From: Lateolabrax maculatus
Lineage: Eukaryota; Chordata; Actinopteri; Acropomatiformes; Lateolabracidae
Direction: 5' to 3'
Length of the DNA stretch: 64,000 bases
Assembly (NCBI GenBank): GCA_031216445.1
Contig: CM062217.1
Location: 24,520,001-24,584,000, forward strand
The position numbers were made by a program, and so were the translations under genes. Shown piece after piece: positions 13,801 through 27,706 of this stretch (the stretch's first letter is position 1; each line of letters begins with the position of its first letter). A model generated the notes under the pieces. That model was given only the letters and a program-made list of their open reading frames with translations, was not told the DNA's origin and searched no databases.

Positions 13801-15818
13801 CAGCAACAACAACTGAGAACATGATACTCTGCAAACTTAACAGATGCTGCTGCTATGTTACTGCCCAACCCTACTGTCTCCCAAAAAATTACATTCATAT
13901 ACCTGCCTGGAGCTCTTTGACTTATTACACCTAATATTGACTTAATATCACTTAAAGAACTGCATTTATTGAATATTAAAATATATATGTATATATTTTA
14001 AGTAATAAGAAAGGTTTATATATTGAATGTATCCAGACATAACATTTTCCTACTTAACATATCTCCAAAACACTCAGTCGGTGTATTTGATTTGTTTTCC
14101 TAATATTATCCACTCAATCTGACAACATTTGGAAAGCAAAACACAAATCCCTGTTACTATTATTAAAATACAATGCTTTGTTCTGACCCCCAACCTGCTC
14201 CCTGTATCTTCAATGCGCACGTTTTGGATCATACAGTAAAAACTGCTGCCATTGACCATATCCCAGACTTGCAATCACATCACCTCCAAAACATTATGAA
14301 AATTAATACTTCATAAACATATTTATAAGAGACAGGGTTGCACTGCCATGTGATGTGTAGAAACAGAATCGCCTTCTGCTTAAGACAGCAATTCATGTTT
14401 TAGGCTAAACCTCCTCTTATTCTCGATCGTTTTTCATTGACGTCTGCTAGTAACATTACTCGCCTGTCAGCAGACAGGAGCGAGCCTGTATCACCTACGC
14501 ATGCAGCACTGACAGTTTGGCTCTCACTTTAAGCACAGAGGAAGGCTCATCTGCAGCCTCCAGGATGTTGGAAGCTAAGTGGTGGCCAACCAGTTGCAGA
14601 CAATGTGCCAAATCCAACACATTTTTTTACTTATCGGGCTAATTAACCTATCTGGAGCTCTATATCGCCAACCATCTGCTGACATGCTATCTGTGCCATT
14701 ACTGTCTCCTCCACCCACGTCTCAGCAGACACACCACCCATCAATCACAATCTGTTGCTCTAGTGATTAAAGCCTTCTGCACCATCACAGGCTAATTATT
14801 AATGGGGGGTGGGGGTGGGGGGGTTGAAAAGATATATGGCTGGACAAACAGATGACATCTGCTCATGCTACATTTAGGCTGGAGGGAAAGGATGGTTAAC
14901 ATGAGTCTCCTGCATGAAAATACAGTAATGGTATATAATATATCATGTCACTGTGCAGCTGCTAAACACTTTAAAATACGTTTGCATTGTAAATATGGGT
15001 TACTCTCTGCTTTTTCATATGGTGAACGCTACAGGAAAACGCCATTCATCTCAGTTTAAAGAATTGTTCCAGTTCATTTAAACTTGGGTCTTATTTTCAT
15101 ACTTTTCCCCAACAGTAACACTAAAGTTGTACTTGCTAAGTAAACTGCTGATATGTGGGAATTTGGTGACAAAAAGGACTCCAGTGGAGCAAGGAACACA
15201 AGCATGCTCCTAACTCAGATTCTTTATTTTGAAGTTTGACGATTGATGTTCTAGCCTGATTGACACTTATAGTAACTAGAACAGGTCAAGTCAAGTCAAG
15301 TAAATGTTATTTATATAGGATGGGATGCAGGGTTGGACTGGGAGCATATTTTTGTCCTGGCAATTTTCGTCTGAACATTTGCACGAGTTGGCCAGATTGC
15401 CAGTCCGAACCTCATGGAATGTGAGGTTTAATGAGATCAGACAGGTATGAAGGTGAGTTGCCCATTTAGAATGTTGTAAGTCATTAGAGGCACCCTACGG
15501 TCTGATCGGACATGAATAGGGAGCCACTGAAGGGAAGCTAAAATGGGTGTAATATGGTCAAAATTTAAGCCTAGTATATTTGTCATTTAAAGACTCTTGG
15601 TACTAGTGCACAGCAGGCCTGACAACACAATGTTACAAAACTGCAGTCTTTGTTATTTCTTGAATGTGCTGATCGAAAGAATCAAACATAACATCACAAT
15701 TCTTGGCTTTAAACTTAGAGAAATCATACTATGGTCTAGAGTTACTGTTTGAGTTCTTAGTGCAGTTCACTTGAAGGATAGCATTAACATGCAATCTGTA
15801 TCCGGATTAGGAAAAACA
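10871..15818. other. Intergenic, no gene recognised
   Basis: AT-rich DNA with short frames only. A G-rich patch lies at 14803-14823 and a degenerate CAG-rich patch near 13795-13815. Nothing domain-like was seen. Confidence 0.4.
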
Positions 15819-16292
15819 CTAGTCTGGCATCGCCAGACTAATTTGCAAATGCGTATTAGTCTGGAACCTCTCAGTTCATTTTTTTATTTCAAAGGGGGCA
15901 TTATCGACAGGTGGAGAAAACCAATCAGAGCAACAAAACGCTGCCCTTTCGTACGGTATGTCCTGTCGAAAGTTTGGCTAACACATATTTCTTATCAACA
16001 TAAAGTTTAAGTGCAGTTGTTTGTTCTTCTTTTAGAGAAAATTTTTTTAATACTGCCGCTGTAGCCGGCCGGGGAACACGGTAGCGCCATCTTGGATTTA
16101 TATACAAAGATACCTGAACGGCGCTCGTCTCTGTCAGTCAACATATTAAACCGGCCTCATACTAAATAAACGCTTGTGATTGGTTAGCCCGATAAATCAG
16201 CAGGGAAATCAGTCTGAATGGGAAAGGGGCCAGACGTATCTGCCAGAGCAAATAAAACATGAGCTTGCAGATTCGTCTGGTTCCCAGGCTAG
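15819..16292. mobile_element. MITE-like element with imperfect terminal inverted repeats
   Basis: The left end CTAGTCTGGCATCGCCAGAC and the right end, read on the minus strand as CTAGCCTGGGAACCAGACGA, form imperfect inverted ends of about 20 bases. The 474-bp body is GC-richer than its flanks and has no transposase frame. I recognise this short element type from many fish genomes. It carries a YY1-like GCGCCATCTTGG near 16084-16095. A target duplication was not clearly seen. Confidence 0.6.
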
Positions 16293-16979
16293 GAGAATGC
16301 ATGTTTGATGAGGTGTAAATGCACACAGAACACATTGGGATGCAATGACCACATTCTCGAGAAAGCAAGTTGAAAGGTCACCTAACTCCACCTCTTGCTA
16401 AGCAAGCCTGGAAAAAGCTAAAAGGCTTGGTAGCTATAGCTCCTAAGTCTTCCCTCACATTAAATAAATGACGCCCGTCCATGAAATTGCTTCCCGCTAA
16501 GTCCGTCAGCTCCATCTATTGAGATCCAATCACAATGCGGAGAATGCAGATAAAGAGAATTTTTATTAAATGCAATTGGACAATGAAATCCGTAGATCAG
16601 ATTTCATTGTCCAGATGATGTTTCCAGATACAGATCACATGTTAATACCAGGTGTAAATGGGGCCATAGATTCCCTAAGGCCATTCATAACCAAGAAAGG
16701 CATAAATACATAAAAATCAAGAGGCACACAGTGGGAAGAGGAATGCAAAGAAAAATCAAAACAGAAACACTGAAGTTCTAACATTCAAATCAAGCATCGA
16801 TTTCATAACATACATTTACATCTCAGTTACACATACAGTATTTAAGAAGGGGTGTTATTGATTCTAAATGTCTTTTACGTCAATGTATAAAACAAATTAA
16901 ATTACAAAGCAAAAACTAAAAAATAGGAAGACATTTAGGTACATATACAGTATATATACTGCATACATTGTTATATTAT
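16293..16979. other. Intergenic, no gene recognised
   Basis: AT-rich. A short near-palindrome occurs around 16580-16610, where a stretch containing TCAGATTTCATTG follows its inverse. No coding evidence. Confidence 0.35.
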
Positions 16980-17028
<49 letters not shown>

Positions 17029-17041
17029 GGGGGGGGGGGGG
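16980..17041. repeat. Compound GATA/GACA/poly-G microsatellite
   Basis: About nine GATA units pass into about three GACA units and end in a run of 14 G at 17028-17041. GATA/GACA (Bkm-type) arrays are common in vertebrates. Confidence 0.92.
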
Positions 17042-19865
17042 TGCAAATTAAAGGAAAAACCACTATGAAGTGCATTAGCATGGAGTCAGGCCACCACCAG
17101 CCTTCACAACAGCTTCAGTGCTCCTCGCCATATATCAAGATCTCTTTTGCAAGAGAGACCTAAGAACAGCAGACAGAAAGAACAACAAACATAGCCAGAC
17201 ATGGCAAAAGGACATATAGCATCAGAGACAATCACAGACATCATTAAATAGATGTGAAAATGAAAGTTTATATTCTTATAGTCTTCCATAGATGTTGATA
17301 TATATATGTAGTATCCCAGCCATTATGACCTACAGGACTTAGATGGAGCTTACACAGAAAACCATAGAGGACAAGACAGCGGTTTGCTCCAGAGTGTCAA
17401 AAAGGCTAAATCATTCTAGAAATGGTCTGAGGTTGAATTCCACATTGAGGCCAAGAGGACATTTGGAGTCCAACCCTTATCATAACCATAGAAACAATAG
17501 AAACAACAGCCAGAGCTATGAAAATAATACCACTTAAAGTTGTAATAAACCAGCATTTTTCTTTAAAATAGTAAATCACTGGGACCCATGAAATCTAATA
17601 CTTCTAACATAAATTGTGTTTGATTTTCAGAAGAATATAAATCTGAATCAGTAAGATTATTTACAGTATGCTGAGAAGACCAGCACAGCACATCAGAAAT
17701 GGTTTCAAGTTAGTGTAAACATGCGTCCCTATGTGAATGTAGCATATGTTACCTTTACATGTCTAATGAGACTAGCCTCCTGTGCACAGATGGAGCTCTT
17801 TAAGGTGGATGGCATAAGACGCCAATGTTCACTAATTAGATTTTAAGCTACTGCACAAGTCCAAAGCCTCCGTGCATCAAAGCCTACAACATAACTGTAA
17901 CTAGAGATGCGATCTGAACTTTAGACGCACCTGAGATGCCCTTTTTTCCTAAATAAGTTGAGGGTTTTGAAGCATGCAAACATCTTAGGATCGTCTTGGA
18001 AGATCAGCTCTCACCCCGCTGAGCTCAGCGTGTAGCGTTTCTCTCCTTTCACCTTCCAAAGCATATGCTGAGAAAGCTGGAGGAGGACACTCACACATAC
18101 ACGAATCCTCGGTCTGTACAGCATCTCTTTCTGTGTTTTGTGACTAGCCAGCCGACACTCTCATATTTGCCTTTTTATTGCTGGTAAACAGCATGCCAAC
18201 TTGCTGGAATCGCCTTCGCTGCATCACGCCACAGCCGTGGCTTTTTATTTATTACAGTCATGCTGAGACAGGCTGGGTTGTCCTTATGATGTCCCTATAC
18301 AAACAAACTGTCAAACACCTCCCCCCTTGTGTATCTGCACTTTGCATGTGACAAGGGGAAAGCAACCAGCAGGCTATGCCGACATAGACCAGTAAAAAGT
18401 AAAAGGTATGAACTATGAAATATTCATGACTGTATATCCAGTGCAAAGCCTTCGGCAGAGCCCCTCACAGCCTGTTATGCTCTAGTGTAAGAAGCAGTCA
18501 CAGGTCTCTGAGAAACTCCTGACACACGCTGGAGGATCCAGACATCCCTGTAAACTAGCTTCTTCCTTGATTTTAAATTACTACATTGTCTTGCTGATTT
18601 CATTAATCTACAGACTGTTATATGGAATATTTAAAATGCCCCAAATAAAAACAACTCAAAGAAAGAAATAAAGTGACAATACACATGGTTATATGTTTTT
18701 CATTTTTATGTCAGTATTAAATATAAATATAACATATGTTAAGGACAATTATTTAGCTTTTTGTCTCTAATAACTGCGATTGATAAGCTCCACCCAATGT
18801 CCTGCCCCCAACCTGTGATTGGACAGTTGAAATGCAATACAACTCTTGTTTTCTGTGAGGCCATTTGATTCTAATGTGGCATGTCACAATGAAAAACAAT
18901 TCATTCATTTATTAAAGACAAAAAAGCTAAATAATTATCCTTCTAATGTGTTAATTTAATCATGATAGAGTAAAAGTGTACATGAAAAAACAAATACATA
19001 TAACAATGTATATTGTATTTGACTTTATATGTTTGTTTGCATTGTTTTTATTTAGGCATTTTAAAGCTTCTACAGTGTGAGATGTGGATGGATTTGTCCA
19101 GAGTATAGAGGTGCTGCGCAGTTTGGTGCAAGTACTTCCTGAGATTTTCGGGGTTGAATTTAAGTCCACAGATGCACTTGATGACAGATGGTAGTTATCA
19201 GACAGACTGTGGTGCAAGTGCCCTCTCCACAAGGGTCAAGGTAAAAGCAAATAATACAAAAAATAAAAATAAATGATGGAAAACATTTGCCAGCAGCTAT
19301 TTATTTGGGTTTTTGCAGATGCTCCCTTATGCTTCCACATTTTTACACTTGAGTAAATTACCTAATTTACATACACAAAAGATCAAACCCCTTCCTGTTC
19401 GACAGGTGGTCTTATGAAGGTGACTTGGACCTTCGACCATAAGCAGAATTTCTTGTTAATCAAGGATCAGTATAGCATTATAAAATATATATTAGGAAGT
19501 GTCAAATACAGTCTACCAACATCAAACTATACTTATCTTGAACCAAGAAAAAGTATGAACAAAACTACCTCAAAAACTCTCATTCCAACATTCTCACTAT
19601 GGCCTCTATCTACAGTATGCAGTGTATGTAACAAGTACACAGTGAAGAAAAATATTTATATACATAATTAGAAAAGTTGTTTTGGTTATGTTTTGTTCTT
19701 CCAGGTCCCGAAATTGCCTGGCAGGTTTAAACACACGACACTTTAATTCAATATCATTCAACTTTAATAAACACTCTATTTCTCACAGGATAATACATGG
19801 TAATCATGACAAATGTTTCGAAAAGGTCTGGTATTGTGCTCACTGATGGCTGTTTCCCCTTTTGA
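17042..19865. other. Intergenic, no gene recognised
   Basis: Unremarkable AT-rich sequence with only short, overlapping frames. No splice-flanked coding block or RNA gene seen. Confidence 0.4.
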
Positions 19866-20115
19866 AAAAAATGCATGCGATCGATGGAGCGGCAGACAAT
19901 CAAAGTTGGCGAATAGCTAGTGAACACAGTGGAGCAATTAGCTACTAAATTTCAAATATGTCACTCGGGTGTTGGTGGAGACACAACTAGAGCTGAAAGG
20001 AGAGTACATTTGTCAGGTGGCCAGAAAATATGACTCCACTAATGTTAGCAACTTCCATGGAACCGTATTGACTGAAAATTATGTCAGCTGGATGGATATG
20101 TCAGTCATTACTGAT
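19866..20115 (+). repeat. Dispersed repeat family A, copy 3
   Basis: Shares GTTGGCGAATAGCTAGTGAA, the GGAGCA-nTTAGCTACTAAA block, GTTGGTGGAGA and AGAGCTGAAAGGAGAGT with the 5.4-kb copy. The 5' part is shortened. Confidence 0.6.
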
Positions 20116-21553
20116 TAGTAAAGGTGAAATAACCCTCTCCAAAATGGTTACCATGCACACAATGACAGAATGAGAAATGAGGTTAAACAAAATAGCAGCT
20201 CAACATGTTTACTTTCAAACTTCAAAAGGTTTGGTGGGGGTTGAGCTGCAGTATGGCACAGACATGTGTTGTTTAATTGCAGAAAGACAAATTTTATCCC
20301 TGCAAGAACCTTGAGACGGAACTAAAAATGAAACTTTGTAATCATTACTTTTACTGTAAGGTTTTAGCATCAAAGTATGGATTCCTGCCGTTGCCACAGA
20401 TAAGATAAGCCAGCCGGAGGGTCAGACTCTTAAAAAGTTGGAGAGGTCCTTTAAGTCTGTGGGGAAGTTGGAATGAAAGCATAAACAACAACTAATTCAG
20501 CTCCACTTTGATGGGCTTCCCTCTACATCTGCCTGACATTCACCATGTCCACACTGAAACACACACTCTTGTCCTTTCCCAGCTGTCACCGCTGCCCCTT
20601 CCCGAGGGGTAATTGCACCGCCAAATCATTACTGTGCTCTCTTATCAAATGGCCACCACACTCTTGGAAGCCAACAGTTCAGAACCCTTTCACATAAAAC
20701 AAAGTGAAATCCAATAAGAAGCAGAGCAACAAAGATGAATCTTCTCTCAGACTTGTCTGATCAAAATGATTTCGGATATAAATTCTCTGTAAAGGGGCCT
20801 CACTGTTTTTCTTGTAAATTTTCGAAGGCAAGCTGCAAGTTACAAGGCCGTTATTTCTTCCATGGCCCTCAGTCAAGCTTGGCAGTAATAAAAGTATCCA
20901 AACACCTTTGTTGCCTCGGGTAGAAAAAAATATTTCACATACATGATTTGCCTCTGGAGCTCTAATATAGAGCTGAAGAAAACTTCCCGATTGTTTTCCA
21001 GAAGTAATAAAGCCTCATACTGTAGAATAAATCTATGTTGCAGTGCTGTTTTTGTAGGAAGTTGTGGTTTTGAATGTAATGTGGTTCACTCCCAACGTCT
21101 AGATAAGGATGGTCTTTTCTAATGAATCTGCCTTTAACGAATACCATTTCCCATAAGCCCATCGCAGGTAAAAAGATGTTCCTTTGTTTTTCTATCCATA
21201 TTTTAAGTAACATTTAATACACTGCTTGTTACTATAGGTTAAACACCTTAGGGATTTTAACAAAGCCATGTTAGCCATGTCTGAACGAGCAGGGTTTAGG
21301 GCTTGCAATATCAAATAAAAAACCATATTAGAGCAATTTTGAAGCATTTACAATGTTTATGTAGACATATGGAGTGAATGACAACATACTTTTAAGCAGT
21401 GCATCATGGTCCAGCAGCCTGTTGCACTAGGTGAATGTAAGTCTGATCCTAGGTTTGATTGTCCACAATAATTGCCATGTTATAACTAGTGAGTTTCAAA
21501 CCTGAACTTTGTTCAGTCGCACCATCTTTACTTACACTACAACTTAACTTGAC

Positions 21554-21588
<35 letters not shown>

Positions 21589-22770
21589 GACAGAAATAAT
21601 GTCGTATAATGTTGTAAAACCTCAGAGTGAAGCTTCACACTGTATGTTGAGAAAAGAGCGCTGACATATGCTGAGATTTCAGGTTGTGCAGATTTAGGGT
21701 ACTTTGACCCCCCTGAGAATCTTGTTTTTGCTGACCTCCAGTGATTTAGCTTCTTCACATGCTGCAGTGATGTACAGGTGTACTTCGGGACACCATGACA
21801 TCACTGTTGGGTATGATTACAGGTGCAAAGGAGCTTTACCCTCACTCTACACTTTAAACTAACTTGTACAATGTAATCTGTTTTTTTTTTTTTTGTTTTT
21901 TTTTACTAAGTTTTATGAAGTGCAACTCCTCCATTACAGCCTACAGGGATGGCTCAAGCCTGAGGTCAGGGAATAGTAAAATATAATGCATATTTCTTCC
22001 ATGGCTTGGTGACAACTCAAAATGTATCCTCCATGCTTCCCAGTATCAAGAGGTTGGGCGAAATGCTCATCCGTGGACACGTACTGTGGTTTCACAGCTA
22101 ATGAGTTCTCCCAAGATCACCCCTCACATTGCCCCCATCTCTTGTTCCTGTAGTTTTCCGGCCGGAATTTCCGGACATTAAGAAAGCTAATTCTTCAGAC
22201 ACTTCTGCCCTCAATTTCAAACTAGCCCAAATCCTCTTAATAGATTACGCGCCATCAATCAGCACACACAAAAGAGAGTGAGGGAGTAAACTCAATATCC
22301 ATGAATAAGCTTGTTTGCCCTGGTGGTGATCTGACAGCAACCACCGGAGAGGGGCTGTTGAGACACACTTTGCCACCACATTACATCTCATCCACAACAG
22401 CAGACAAGGCTAATGAAATAGGATATGGAGAGTTCCCCTCAAACAGCCCCGGCTCTGACAATCGCCATCTGGGACCTTTAAAAAGCTGCATCTCAGAGAG
22501 TCCAGAGGGGCTGTCATTTCGCTTCAGTTTTATTTTCAGCATCGTGGAGGCGACCCATAGCCAATTAGTCCAGCGGTCATCAGTGGAAGAGGAGAGGAGC
22601 TGCGGTCAGTGCTGGTCCTCAGATGGCTGACCTTGGGAGCAGCAGACCTTCCCTGATGCATCTGGGTCTATAGAGGCAGTGGAGCTTAAAGGCATTCTCC
22701 CTGCTGCACCTCCTGCCCCAAATTAGATAGGAGGCACTAGATTACACAAAGCATGGGATATGGATCGCTC
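20116..22770. other. Intergenic, no gene recognised; poly-A tract
   Basis: A run of 28 A occurs at 21557-21584. From about 22100 the base composition becomes more balanced. The plus frame 22301-22630 (109 codons) has no known domain. The stretch 22100-23250 reads more like a conserved non-coding block than a gene, but that needs alignment. Confidence 0.35.
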
Positions 22771-22771
22771 C

Positions 22772-22784
22772 TGCCCCCTACTGG
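22772..22784 (-). promoter_or_regulatory. CTCF consensus site
   Basis: On the minus strand the 13-mer CCAGTAGGGGGCA fits every position of the vertebrate CTCF core consensus CCASYAGRKGGCA. It lies in the long gene-free stretch left of htra4, a natural place for a domain boundary. The match is seen; occupancy is inferred. Confidence 0.55.
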
Positions 22785-25700
22785 CAGCAAGACAACATTC
22801 AACCCCCCCTCAGCTCCTTTCCTGGAGACCAACAGCAGCAGCACAAGGTGATGATCAAATGGTGCACCGGCAGTAAAAGACCGGACTCTGGAGAAGCCTG
22901 AGTCGCACAAAAGGCCAGCTCATAGCAGCAGTGTGACGAGCCATAGCTAAGTGGAGTGCGTAGAAAAGCCCTGTGAAGGAGCACTTTGTGTGATCTGAAC
23001 TTTCCATTACGCGAGGACAAGGCGACTCCTTTCAAAGTCACTGAAAGAATTTCTCAAAGTTGGAAGAATGAATGCTTTTGAAACTGTTCTTGACTTTCAA
23101 AAACTGGGCCACTCCTGATCAGGAAATTGCACAAAAGGACGCATGCAGCCTCTTTAATTCACACCCTCTGTAATGAGCTTATGAATTATGAGTTTTCCAG
23201 GGGAAATAATGGATTTGTATGCTGAGGGAGCAGCCAGAATGACAGCCGCTATAAATGAAAAAAAACGACTCACGCAGTTACAGTCAGCTATTATGGAAAT
23301 GTCAGGTCATTTCTTTTGCCTCTGATGTAAGGGTTCTTAACTGCACTATGTTAAATGTAATCCATTTACCATGTGGACATACTGTAATTACAATCATAAC
23401 AAAATAATCAGGAAATTGAATTCCACCACAGTCTGCCATTATTGTGTCTCACTCGGGCCATTATGCAGTCAGCTCCAGGAGAAATGCAATGTGGGCCGTG
23501 CTTTGAAAGGTCTATGTCAATCGCCGCAGTCCTCACCAGGAAATCACACAATGTGCTTAAGTGCTGCAGAAGCTTAAGGGCCAAAGCACATTATGTATCA
23601 GTATATAGTATCCCAGTAAATAATCAGTCACTCAAGACTTATAGGACTTATTGTTCTGCAGTAATTTTTCCTCTTTGACTGCAACTGTCTTCAACTCAAA
23701 TAAAAGCTCTTTCACGGGGCAGAATGAACCAGATGCTACTCTTCAGTTTGTCGGCTCTCCATCACCACATAATGGAGCCTGGAAGGCAGTCAACTCATCA
23801 TATAACGCCATGTAATTGAACTCTAGCCAAAGGGGTGAGGCATTTGTAATGCCAGTATCATTACTTTTAACCAAACTGTTAGCATTATCATCAGGACCCC
23901 ATTAAAAGCAACGCTGCTCCATATGTTTTAATCAGCCAGTCCAATTACTATCACAGAGTCAGTCCCCTGAGGTGCATCTAAGATAGATGTTCCAAGAGAT
24001 GACATTAAAGAATGATAGCACAAACTGTTATGATGTATGGCTCAATGTGTGTGAAGGCTGAATAGAACACTGAACACTTGTAAACCTGACAGTAGAGTGA
24101 CGCTACTGATGGACACGCACAATCTTCCCATAATGCAGGCAACAGTACGATATTATCATTTGTTATCTGAACATACATAGACTGGACTGTGTGTTCACCG
24201 TTATAGACATACATTTGATGAAATATCATTCTTTTAGATATATTTAATAAAAAATATACTTAGAATTGTTTTGATAGAAACATAATAAATATTGTGATGC
24301 AATAATTGCTCTCTCTTTTACTACATTATCTTTGATGGATGATCAGTTCCAGTGTCTTTTGGAGAATTGTCTGTAAATAAAAACAGCTTAATTATTTAGT
24401 TTTTTAACCCAAAAAATGCAGAGGAGTTGTGGATTTTGTGTCGGCAGCCTTCACAAGCTGTATACAGCACCAACAACCTCCAACCTTTTAGAAGGCAGGG
24501 CAGCCTGTATGTTGCCTGGAAGGCAAAATAAGTCAACAGAACACTTGCTACATGTTGATCAACTCAGAGCGTCTCCCTGTCTGACAGTAAGAGGAAACTG
24601 TTTAGTGATATTCTAGTCACGGAATCCAACTGAAACTATAAAAGTGGGGGGACAAAAATAGAACTTTGAAAACTCTGGGTTAAATGACCAAATCAAGATC
24701 ACAATTCAAATCACATGTTAATGGTAAATTTGTTTAAAAAAAAGCATATTCTAAAGATTGATAGTCTTTTCTGGCTTTTTGTCAAATTGAACTTTGAAAA
24801 ACTTGTAGACATTTGAAGAACTTGTAGACAACATGAGGTAGTAGCAGCAGCAGTAATATGATTTTACTGTAGTAGCTGTTGTAGTACCAGTGGTATTGGT
24901 AGTATTTTATTATTAATTATTAGTATGTCATGACATACTGTATCTATTTGTTGACAGTATCATGCATACACTTTCACATGTGAGTACCTTATTTTGCTTT
25001 TAATTTAAGCAAAATCACTGACCTAAAATATTCTCACATGGCCCACAATTCATTTCCACTCTTCCACTTTCACATAGCTGTACTGAGCCTGGCTGCTTGT
25101 CAGAGACTACTGAGCTATTATCAAGATCTCTCTTAGCAAGCAGAATGAGCGGACTCACACTGTGTGCAATCACAGTGTCAATGACCATAGTGGTGTGGAA
25201 ATAAATACACAGATGGACCATCTATGTCTTTTCCAATCAACCCAAAATAAATAGCGTCATCTGAAAACTATTGAGTGGCCAATCTGCCGCACCGAATCGT
25301 ATCTTTGCCATCACAAGTGAGGATAATGTCAAGGCTCGGAGAGTGGATTTCACTCTTATAAGTAAAAAAATGTAGTAAATGTTATTTTAACAGCAACTAG
25401 CTTTAAAGATACTGTAGGAGGCAAAGTGTTTTCTGAATGATTGTCTATAATATGATGGACTGATCTTTTTTTATTTATTTTTTTTATTACATTGCCAGAC
25501 AGCCAGCAGACATCCATTTATAATATACTGCAGTTTTTTTTAAATGGTTATTCAAGACTGGTGCCAGCCTGATAATCATTTTATCATAGTCATTTCTTTT
25601 CCTCTTCAGAAACCAGTCTGGCATTATGTTGTTAACCGATTTGTGTTTTTGGAGTTTGTTTTATTTTGCCCTGACCAATCAGTAACAAGTGGTGGTTGGC

Positions 25701-27140
25701 AACTAAATGACTGCATTTACTCAAGTACTGTACAACTTTAAAAAAGGTACACATACTTTACTTGAGTATTTGTATTATTAAGGTCTGGTCACGCCAGAAT
25801 TTATATATGGTCCTATATCCTATATGTTATAACATAATGAACCTAAGCATATACTTGAGGTACTGATCATCACACTGCATTAGAATCAGTTCATAAGGGC
25901 TTCCTGTATATGACCACTGTATTGGTCAGTCATATCATTAACATGTAGTCAAACTGAATCATATCTATTATGTCAGAGGGCCAATATCAGCCTCATATAT
26001 CAGTGGAACTCTGGTTTGTCAATGTTGTCAAATACGAAATAGGCCTGTTGAATGTGTAGATCCTTTTTGTTCAAAAAAAAAAAAAAAAAAAACTATACTC
26101 GGCCTCTCATTCACCTCTAATAGTGAAAAAAACCCTGCTGTCTCTCACTCTGTTGACATACCTTATATATTCACTATGCTGTCAGAACTATAAACAGATA
26201 CTAAAGATCATCCCAGCTCTGTAACTTCCAAGGCCGTTATGACAGCCTCAGTTCCTAGAGTAGATTTCAGTAGAGTTTAGATTTCAGTGCCCATCTATAT
26301 TACCAGGCTGCGGGATTTGATCAAAGGTTGGTTTGGATCTTTCAGAGAAGTTTAAAGATGACATGGGTGAGTCACACAGAGTTAGTAAAGTTAGAGTTAG
26401 TAAATGAGTTCCATCTGTGGATCAAACAAAGGCACTGCCCTCCAACAGGTGTAATTTGGTTGAGAAAGATACCAGCCTCTGATCAATAGATAGCTATTCT
26501 CTCAGTCATAACAAGAGCAGACAGTTAATTATGGAGTCTAAAAGCCCAAACAAAGGAGATCAGGGGCTGAGTAAAGCAGAATGAAACCTGCGTCTTTTGA
26601 GGAGGCCGACTTGGATCCCAAGTGCATGCAAAGTACAAAAGAAAAAAAGAAAGTGTGACTGAGAGAAACCCACAGGAAACCCTGTTGACTAACACAACTG
26701 ACCAACACAGAAAGTGTTTAAAATGGATGCTACATCTTTTGAAGCACTCAGATCAAGTAAATGTAAAGTATAAAAAAAGAATTGAGAGTGTGGAAACCAG
26801 ACAGGAAAACCAATTGAAAAGGAGAAAAAGCACATTGTTGTTAAAAACATGTATGACATATCTGGGTAATTAGCAATTATAAATATAAGCCCTAGTGCTT
26901 TTTTGGTATGACATTAAGTTAGAAGCTAATTAAAGAAAAACTAATTTATGCATGGGATGTACGTGTGATATAATTATCAGCAGGAAATTATTTAAAAAAA
27001 CAGGAATTCTGAAATTCAACCATGTTATCCAAATGATCCTAATATAAAGAAATGTATCATGTTCTCATCTGGTATGAATATGAATTTCAACATACTTTGT
27101 TCCATGAGTAAGAAGTTCCAGCAGAAAGTGTTACAGGTAT
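22785..27140. other. Intergenic, no gene recognised
   Basis: Contains a run of 20 A at 26073-26092 and AT-rich sequence. Short frames such as 26622-26873 are lysine-rich, low in complexity and unrecognised. Confidence 0.4.
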
Positions 27141-27667
27141 TGTCACAGGGGTTAACGGGTTGGCAGGAGTAGGACCCAGTTGCAGAGAGGAGAGTAGACT
27201 GCAGGTATGGTGTGAAAAGTTTATTTCTAAAGGGTGAAACAAAAACGTACTGGGAGGTGAGGCGGACAGAAAATCCAGAACGACAAAACGACAGAGCAGG
27301 CAGGCAGGTGACAAAAACAAGTAATCCAGGGACAAGGCACATGGGACACAGCACAGACACCGGAGATACAGAAATAAGGATCTAACAACGGACAAAGAAA
27401 GCAAACTGGTATATATGAAAGACTAATGAATGAGTAGAGGCAGGTAAGTGAACAGGTGAAGGGAGTTGGACTAATGATGAAGGAGTGGCTGAGAGATGAG
27501 TGGAGACAGGTGTGTAGATGGGTGGGGCAATCAGGTGATGGGAAGTCAGGTGATGGGGAAGGAAGGAAAGTCAGAGGGCATCTGGTGGAAGGTGAGGGGA
27601 ACAGAGCAAGAATCCATGGCCAGGGCAGTGAGCAGAAGTGACAAACAAAAAGAAACAGATCATGACA
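27141..27667 (-). mobile_element. Solo LTR of a retroelement with 5-bp target duplication
   Basis: The 527-bp unit starts TGTCACAGG and ends ATCATGACA, so it has TG...CA ends on either strand. It is flanked by identical GGTAT at 27136-27140 and 27668-27672, the 5-bp duplication typical of LTR retrotransposon integration. Read on the minus strand it is strongly pyrimidine-rich and has AATAAA near 27224, which suggests that orientation. No internal retroelement genes are present, so it is a solo LTR left by recombination. The long frames on both strands here come from the purine/pyrimidine bias. Confidence 0.8.
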
Positions 27668-27689
27668 GGTATTGCCGAAATATATGTGT

Positions 27690-27706
27690 ATATATATATA
27701 TATATA
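27690..27706. repeat. (TA)n microsatellite
   Basis: A short run of alternating T and A directly beyond the solo LTR. Confidence 0.75.

Noticed and set aside
16980..17041. CRISPR-like or minisatellite array
   Set aside because: Simple tetranucleotide microsatellite with no spacers, in a vertebrate genome.
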